A stretch of 10,966 nt of DNA, from contig CALFZO010000102.1 of the NCBI GenBank assembly GCA_937952305.1, forward strand, positions 1 to 10,966, read 5' to 3'. The first letter of the stretch is position 1, and each line of letters starts with the position of its first letter. Source of the stretch: an uncultured Anaerolineales bacterium. GTDB lineage: Bacteria > Chloroflexota > Anaerolineae > Anaerolineales > UBA6663. Of the stretch, positions 6,265 to 10,966 are shown in pieces. Made by a program: the position numbers and the translations under genes. The notes under the pieces are model-generated. The model ran no database searches. It saw nothing but the letters and a program-made list of their open reading frames with translations, and was not told the origin of the DNA.

Positions 6265-6726
6265 ATGCATTCATCCGAAGCATTCCGGGCGGTCTTGCGA
6301 AAGTGGACTGAAGTCGTCATGGGGCGCTCGATGCACAGCCTCATGCTCCACGCCAAAGAGACCGGCCTTTCCATGGTTCAGTTCGGCGCGCTGATGCGGA
6401 TCCATCGCCAGGGAGCGCCGGCGGTCTCGGCGATCAGCCAGCAGATGGGTGTCACCAACGCGGCGACCAGCCAGATGCTGGAGCGCCTGGTCCAGCAGGG
6501 CCTGATCTCGCGCTCTGAGGACCCGCATGACCGGCGCGCCAAGCAGATTGCCCTGACGCCCCACGGCCAGGCGGTGTTGGATGCCGGCCTGCAGGCGCGC
6601 CAGAAGTGGCTGGATGACCTGGCGGAACTGCTCACGCCGGCTGAACAAGATCAAATCGCCGCGGCCCTGCAGTTGCTCACCGACAAGGCGGCCCAGCTGG
6701 AGGCCGTGCCGCCGCCTCACCACTGA
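6265..6726 (+). CDS. MarR-family transcriptional regulator
   Basis: A 153-residue dimeric winged-helix DNA-binding protein, usually a repressor released by small aromatic or drug-like ligands. An N-terminal dimerisation helix (about 5-30) is followed by the winged-helix core: the helix-turn-helix around VSAISQQMGVTNAATSQMLE (54-73), with a recognition helix near 64-78, and the wing with the family signature DPHDRRAKQIALTPHG (86-101). C-terminal helices rich in Leu/Gln (about 105-145) complete the dimer interface. It has no Cys, so thiol-based peroxide sensing as in OhrR is excluded. Length is typical. It is the first gene after a strong promoter and lies 58 nt before the exporter genes, the classic layout of a local regulator controlling a drug exporter. 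The ATG has no Shine-Dalgarno; the leader is AT-rich. The effector is unknown. Confidence 0.92.
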   Translation: MHSSEAFRAVLRKWTEVVMGRSMHSLMLHAKETGLSMVQFGALMRIHRQGAPAVSAISQQMGVTNAATSQMLERLVQQGLISRSEDPHDRRAKQIALTPHGQAVLDAGLQARQKWLDDLAELLTPAEQDQIAAALQLLTDKAAQLEAVPPPHH

Positions 6727-6784
6727 CTTGACCCCCGCTCGCCACGGCCCGCTACCCGTCTTTAGTTTCTGAGGAACTCACTCA

Positions 6785-9022
6785 ATGTTACGCCTCTTCA
6801 GGTTTTGGAAACCCTATTTGGGTTCGGTGTTACTCGCCATCCTGTTGTTGTTCGCCCAGGCGAACTTTGACCTGGCCTTGCCAGACTACCTCTCCAAGAT
6901 CGTCAACACCGGCATCCAGCAGGGCGGCGTGGAGAGCGCCGTGCCGGCGGCCATCCGTCAGCAGCAGATGAAGCGCCTGGTCATTTTCATGAGCGCGGAC
7001 GACAAGGTCGCGGTGCTGGACGCCTACACGCTGGTGGATCAGAACGCCGCCGACTATGCCGCCGTCCTGGCCAAGTATCCGGCCGTGGCCGACGAGCCGG
7101 TCTACGTGTTGCAGGCCACCGATCCGGCCACGCTTGACCGCCTCAACCCGATCATGGCGAAGCCGTGGCTGGCCGTCTCCGGGATCGAGCAGGCGTTGGC
7201 CGACCCGGCCAAGGCCGAGCAGATGAAGGCCTCCGGCTTTGACCTGTCCCGGGTTCCGCCGGGCATGGACCTGTTCGGCCTGCTCGGCCAACTGCCGGCC
7301 GCCCAACTGGCGACCATCACCGGCGCCCTCAACGACAAGTTCGCGGCTCTGGGCGACAAGATGCTGATCCAGGCCGCCACCCAGCCGGTGAAGGCCGAGT
7401 ATGAGGCCCTGGGGGTCGATACCAACCAGATGCAGACGGACTATGTCCTGGCCACCGGCGGCTGGATGCTGGCCCTGACGCTGGCCTCGGTGGTCTGCAC
7501 GATTGCAGTCGGCCTGCTGTCGGCGCGCACCGCCGCCGGCATGGCGCGCGATATCCGCCGGGCCCTCTTCCAGCGGGTCGAGAGCTTCTCGAACACCGAG
7601 TTCGACAAGTTCTCCACCGCCTCGCTGATCACGCGCACGACGAATGACATCACCCAGCTCCAGTTGGTGACGGTCCTGGTCATCCGCATGGTCTTCTACG
7701 CGCCGATGATGGCCACCGGCGGCATCATCCGCGTCATCGGCAAGGACTCGGCCATGTCCTGGCTGATCGCCGTGGCCGTGGTGGTGCTGATCAGCCTGAT
7801 CCTGGGCGTCCTGGTCGTCACGCTGCCCAAGTTTCAGATGGTCCAGAAACTGGTGGACCGCCTGAACCTGGTGGCGCGTGAGAACCTGGCCGGGCTGCTG
7901 GTGGTGCGGGCTTTCAACATGCAGCCCTTTGAGGAGCAGCGCTTCGACACGGCCAACAAGGATCTGACCGCGGTCAGCCTGTTCGTCAACCGCGCCATGG
8001 TCGTCATGATGCCGATGATGATGCTCGTCATGAACGGTCTCTCCCTGGCCATCATCTGGGTGGGCGCGCATCAGGTGGCCGAGGCCAACATGCAGGTCGG
8101 CGACATGATGGCGTATCTGCAGTACGCCATGCAGATCATGTTCTCGTTCCTGATGCTCTCGATGCTGATGATCTTCCTGCCGCGCGCGTCGGTCTCGGGC
8201 GACCGCATCGCCGAGGTGCTGGCCGTGGAGCCGGCCATCCGGGACCCGCAGCATCCGCAGGCCTTCCCGGCGCCCTTCCAGGGCTCGATCGAGTTCCGCA
8301 ACGTCTCCTTCCGCTACCCCGGCGCCGACGAGGACGCGCTGCACGACGTCAGCTTCACGGCCCGGCCGGGTGAGCTGACGGGCCTGATTGGGGCCACCGG
8401 GGCGGGCAAGTCCACCATCGTCAACCTGATCCCGCGCTTTTACGACGTGACGGCCGGCGCGGTCCTGGTGGATGGCGTGGACATCCGCGCGGTGGCCCAG
8501 CACGCGCTGCGCGACCAGATCGGCCTGGTGCCGCAGAAGAGCAACCTGTTCTCGGGCACGATCGAGAGCAACCTGCGCTACGCCGATAAGGACGCCAGCC
8601 CGGAGCAGCTACAGTTAGCCGCCGACATCGCCCAGGCGGCGGAGTTCATCAACGCCAAGCCGGAGGGGCTGGCGGCCGAGATCGCCCAGGGCGGCACCAA
8701 CGTGTCGGGCGGCCAGAAGCAGCGCCTGTCGATCGCGCGCGCCCTGGTCAAACAGCCGCCGATCTACCTCTTCGACGACAGCTTCTCGGCGCTGGACCTC
8801 AAGACCGACGCTGCTTTGCGGCGCGCGCTCCAGGCGCGCACCCACGGCAGCACGCGCCTGATCGTGTCCCAGCGGGTGTCCACCATCAAGAATGCCGAGC
8901 AGATCATCGTCCTGGACGAGGGCCGGGTGGTGGCCCAGGGCACCCACGCCCAACTCATGGAAAGTTGTGAAATCTACCGCGAAATTGCGTTGTCGCAGTT
9001 GAGCCAGGAGGCGTTGGCATGA
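6785..9022 (+). CDS. ABC exporter half-transporter, degenerate-site subunit (TM287/LmrC-like)
   Basis: A 745-residue membrane protein with fused permease and ATPase, one half of a probable heterodimeric multidrug or lipid-type exporter. The first membrane helix (about 11-30) is followed by a large extracytoplasmic insert (about 46-220), then further helices (about 221-246, 296-315, 325-346, 405-430, 442-466). The ATPase domain starts near 500: Walker A GATGAGKS (536-543), Q-loop Gln584, signature VSGGQ (640-644) and Walker B IYLFDD (660-665). The catalytic Glu position is Asp665, and the H-loop is SQR (Gln696 in place of His). These two changes mark the ATP site formed by this subunit's Walker motifs as poorly hydrolytic; its signature motif is intact and should serve the partner's site. 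ATG follows GAGGAA (6771-6776) at 8 nt. It is co-transcribed with marR upstream and overlaps the next ABC gene by 4 nt. Substrate unknown. Confidence 0.94.
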   Translation: MLRLFRFWKPYLGSVLLAILLLFAQANFDLALPDYLSKIVNTGIQQGGVESAVPAAIRQQQMKRLVIFMSADDKVAVLDAYTLVDQNAADYAAVLAKYPAVADEPVYVLQATDPATLDRLNPIMAKPWLAVSGIEQALADPAKAEQMKASGFDLSRVPPGMDLFGLLGQLPAAQLATITGALNDKFAALGDKMLIQAATQPVKAEYEALGVDTNQMQTDYVLATGGWMLALTLASVVCTIAVGLLSARTAAGMARDIRRALFQRVESFSNTEFDKFSTASLITRTTNDITQLQLVTVLVIRMVFYAPMMATGGIIRVIGKDSAMSWLIAVAVVVLISLILGVLVVTLPKFQMVQKLVDRLNLVARENLAGLLVVRAFNMQPFEEQRFDTANKDLTAVSLFVNRAMVVMMPMMMLVMNGLSLAIIWVGAHQVAEANMQVGDMMAYLQYAMQIMFSFLMLSMLMIFLPRASVSGDRIAEVLAVEPAIRDPQHPQAFPAPFQGSIEFRNVSFRYPGADEDALHDVSFTARPGELTGLIGATGAGKSTIVNLIPRFYDVTAGAVLVDGVDIRAVAQHALRDQIGLVPQKSNLFSGTIESNLRYADKDASPEQLQLAADIAQAAEFINAKPEGLAAEIAQGGTNVSGGQKQRLSIARALVKQPPIYLFDDSFSALDLKTDAALRRALQARTHGSTRLIVSQRVSTIKNAEQIIVLDEGRVVAQGTHAQLMESCEIYREIALSQLSQEALA

Positions 9023-10899
9023 TGCTGATGGGAGGTGGTCGGCCCGGCGCCCATGGCGGCGGCGGTCGGCCCGGCGGCCCGATGGGGGCCATGTTCAAGG
9101 GCGACAGCGCCCGCGATTTTCGCGGGACGATGCGCAAGCTGATCCAGTATCTCGGCCGGCACCGCGCGGCGGTCCTGATCGTGTTCGTGTTCGCGGTCGT
9201 CTCCACGGCCGCCAATATCGCCGGCCCCAAGCTGTTGGGCCAGGCCACCACCGAGTTGTTTGAAGGCGTGCTGGCCCAGCTCGGCGGCACGGGCGGCATC
9301 GACTTTGACGCCATCGGCCAGATCGTGCTCCAGGTGCTGGCGCTCTATCTGGCGTCGGCGCTCTTCGCCTATATCCAGGGCTGGATCATGGCGAACGTCT
9401 CCACCGATATCACCTATCGGCTGCGCCGCGACCTTTCCGAAAAGATCAACCGCCTGCCACTCAGGTACTACGACGGCACCACCCACGGCGAGGTGCTTTC
9501 GCGCATCACCAACGACGTCGACACGATCAACCAGACACTCAGCCAGAGCTTGACCCAGATCATCACCTCGGCGGTGACGGTGGTCGGCGTCCTGGTCATG
9601 ATGCTCTCGATCAACTGGGTCATGACGCTGGTGGCGCTGCTGATGATCCCGCTCTCGATGGTGGTGGTCGGGCTGATCGTCGGTCAATCTCAGAAGTTTT
9701 TCAAGCAGCAACAGGATTATCTGGGCCACGTCAACGGCCACGTGGAGGAAATGTACGGCGGCCACGTGGTGATGAAGGCCTTCAACGGCGAGGCCGAGAG
9801 CATCGCCAAGTTCGACATCTCCAATAACCAGCTCTACGCCTCGGCCTGGATGTCGCAGTTCCTGTCCGGCCTGCTCATGCCGCTCACGATGTTCATCGGC
9901 AACCTCGGCTACGTGGCCATCGCCATCCTGGGCGGCTGGCTGGCCGTCCAGGGCGCGATCACGGTGGGCGACATCCAAGCCTTCATCCAGTACGTGCGCT
10001 CGTTCACGCAGCCGATCACGCAGTTGGCCAACATCTCCAATATCCTCCAGCAGACGGCGGCCGCGGCTGAACGGGTGTTTGAGTTCCTGGCCGTGGAGGA
10101 GGAGATCCCCGATCCGGCCGAGCCGGTGCAGCTGGCCGAGCCGGCGGGCCACGTGGAGTTCCGGGACGTGCACTTTGGCTACAGCCCGGACAAGATCGTC
10201 ATCAACGACTTCTCGGCTGTGGCCCACCCCGGCCAGAAGGTGGCCATCGTCGGTCCCACCGGCGCGGGCAAGACCACCATGGTCAAGCTCCTGATGCGCT
10301 TCTACGACGTCAACAGTGGCGCCATCCTGGTGGACGGCCACGACCTCCGCGACTTCACCCGCCGCGACCTGCGCCAGCTGTTCGGCATGGTGCTGCAGGA
10401 CACCTGGCTGTACAACGACACGATCCTGGAGAACATCCGGTACGGCCGGCCGGGCGCCACGGACGCGGAAGTGATCGCGGCCGCCCAGGCCGCTCACGTG
10501 GACCACTTCGTCCACACTCTGCCGGACGGCTACCACATGATCCTGAACGAGGAGGCCACCAACATCTCCCAGGGCCAGATGCAGCTGCTGACGATCGCCC
10601 GGGCGGTGCTGGCCGACCCCAGGATCTTGATCTTGGACGAGGCCACCAGTTCGGTGGACACCCGCACCGAGATCCTGATCCAGCGGGCCATGGACAACCT
10701 GATGAACGACAAGCGCCGCACCAGCTTCGTCATCGCCCACCGGCTGTCCACGATCCGGGACGCCGACTTGATCCTGGTGATGAACCACGGCGACGTCATC
10801 GAGCAGGGCACGCACGCGGAACTGCTGGCGGCGGGCGGGTTCTACGCCGATCTCTACAACAGCCAGTTCGACCGGCCGGAAGCCAGCCTGGCCGCCTGA
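9019..10899 (+). CDS. ABC exporter half-transporter, catalytic subunit (TM288/LmrD-like)
   Basis: A 626-residue permease-ATPase fusion that should pair with the preceding protein. A Gly/Pro-rich N-terminal tail (about 1-25, with GGGRPG twice) precedes the membrane domain (helices near 50-68, 103-122, 181-197, 200-222, 283-303 and a final one around 305-330). The ATPase domain holds Walker A GPTGAGKT (412-419), Q-loop Gln460, signature ISQGQ (516-520), Walker B RILILDE with catalytic Glu541, and H-loop His574 in IAHRLSTI. Walker B and H-loop are canonical, whereas the signature has Gln in place of the first Gly of SGGQ. Thus its own Walker site is the active one and its altered signature lies opposite the partner's degenerate Walker site. 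Translation is coupled: ATG 9019 overlaps the previous stop (ATGA) and AGGAGG lies at 9006-9011. ATG 9022 immediately after is an equivalent start. No obvious terminator follows the TGA. Confidence 0.94.
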   Translation: MMLMGGGRPGAHGGGGRPGGPMGAMFKGDSARDFRGTMRKLIQYLGRHRAAVLIVFVFAVVSTAANIAGPKLLGQATTELFEGVLAQLGGTGGIDFDAIGQIVLQVLALYLASALFAYIQGWIMANVSTDITYRLRRDLSEKINRLPLRYYDGTTHGEVLSRITNDVDTINQTLSQSLTQIITSAVTVVGVLVMMLSINWVMTLVALLMIPLSMVVVGLIVGQSQKFFKQQQDYLGHVNGHVEEMYGGHVVMKAFNGEAESIAKFDISNNQLYASAWMSQFLSGLLMPLTMFIGNLGYVAIAILGGWLAVQGAITVGDIQAFIQYVRSFTQPITQLANISNILQQTAAAAERVFEFLAVEEEIPDPAEPVQLAEPAGHVEFRDVHFGYSPDKIVINDFSAVAHPGQKVAIVGPTGAGKTTMVKLLMRFYDVNSGAILVDGHDLRDFTRRDLRQLFGMVLQDTWLYNDTILENIRYGRPGATDAEVIAAAQAAHVDHFVHTLPDGYHMILNEEATNISQGQMQLLTIARAVLADPRILILDEATSSVDTRTEILIQRAMDNLMNDKRRTSFVIAHRLSTIRDADLILVMNHGDVIEQGTHAELLAAGGFYADLYNSQFDRPEASLAA

Positions 10900-10912
10900 C
10901 GCGCGTCCCGGA

Positions 10913-10966
10913 ATGCGCCTGCCCAGCCCGCCCTCGGCGATCTTCGCCTGCAACGACCTGATGGCG
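10913..10966 (+). pseudogene. Fragment of a LacI-family sensor domain, 5' part absent, cut by the right edge
   Basis: The last 54 bases read in one frame as MRLPSPPSAIFACNDLMA. The AIFACNDLMA stretch is the highly conserved sensor-domain segment of LacI/GalR-type regulators, which normally lies some 200 or more residues after the N-terminal helix-turn-helix. Here it begins only 14 nt after the ABC stop, with no ribosome binding site before ATG 10913, and the frame upstream runs into the ABC gene out of phase. The DNA-binding domain and most of the first sensor lobe are therefore missing. It may be a decayed regulator gene, a recombination scar or an assembly join. The short length visible limits confidence. 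Confidence 0.5.

Noticed and set aside
6830..8503. 557-codon minus-strand frame inside the first ABC gene
   Set aside because: Rich in His/Asp/Arg/Gln repeats typical of an antisense reading of a GC-rich membrane protein gene; no motifs.
8974..10953. 659-codon minus-strand frame across the second ABC gene
   Set aside because: Same antisense effect; composition is biased and all conserved ABC motifs are on the plus strand.

Overview
The window is GC-rich (clearly above 60% by eye), densely coding DNA from a free-living bacterium. A member of the Chloroflexota is the best guess. The reasons are the Thr/Pro-rich linker behind a lipoprotein Cys, the Ig-like (Gmad2-type) C-terminal domain of that lipoprotein, the mix of plant-sugar catabolism with a MarR/heterodimeric ABC exporter cassette, and repeated AGGAGG ribosome binding sites. 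This assignment is inference; there is no rRNA or other phylogenetic marker in view.

Layout. (1) Positions 1-326 hold an open frame on the minus strand that leaves the left edge; it looks unrelated in style to the rest and may lie across an assembly or recombination junction. (2) 363-3159 is a two-gene plus-strand sugar unit: a class II aldolase/epimerase followed by an intracellular family 3 glycoside hydrolase of the beta-xylosidase/beta-glucosidase type, which starts at GTG 1030. (3) 3189-4106 is a convergent minus-strand lipoprotein gene. (4) After a 246-nt divergent spacer, 4353-5264 encodes an APH/ChoK-type phosphotransferase. A 24-codon open frame links it by ATGA overlaps at both ends to an unrecognised 242-residue helical protein (5332-6060). 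(5) An AT-rich island with a very good sigma70-type promoter (TTGACA, 18 nt, TATTAT) drives a MarR regulator (6265-6726) and two ABC half-transporters (6785-9022 and 9019-10899). (6) The last 54 bases encode the conserved mid-to-late part of a LacI-family sensor domain with no 5' part.

How the genes work together. The aldolase and GH3 enzyme probably process a plant-derived sugar in the cytoplasm. The MarR protein probably represses its own promoter and, by read-through, the exporter genes. The two ABC proteins form a heterodimer with one consensus and one degenerate ATP site: the first subunit has a changed catalytic Glu and H-loop His, and the second has a changed signature motif. All three changes fall in the same composite site, as in the TM287/288 and LmrCD exporters. 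The neighbouring APH-like kinase could belong to a wider toxin/drug-handling neighbourhood, but it lies outside the exporter operon.

No CRISPR array, rRNA, tRNA, insertion sequence or phage structural module was seen. The most unusual points are the two odd window edges, the 24-codon bridge ORF, the Shine-Dalgarno-less leader of the MarR gene, and the roughly 175-residue external insert of the first ABC subunit. I see no convincing new defence or mobile system.
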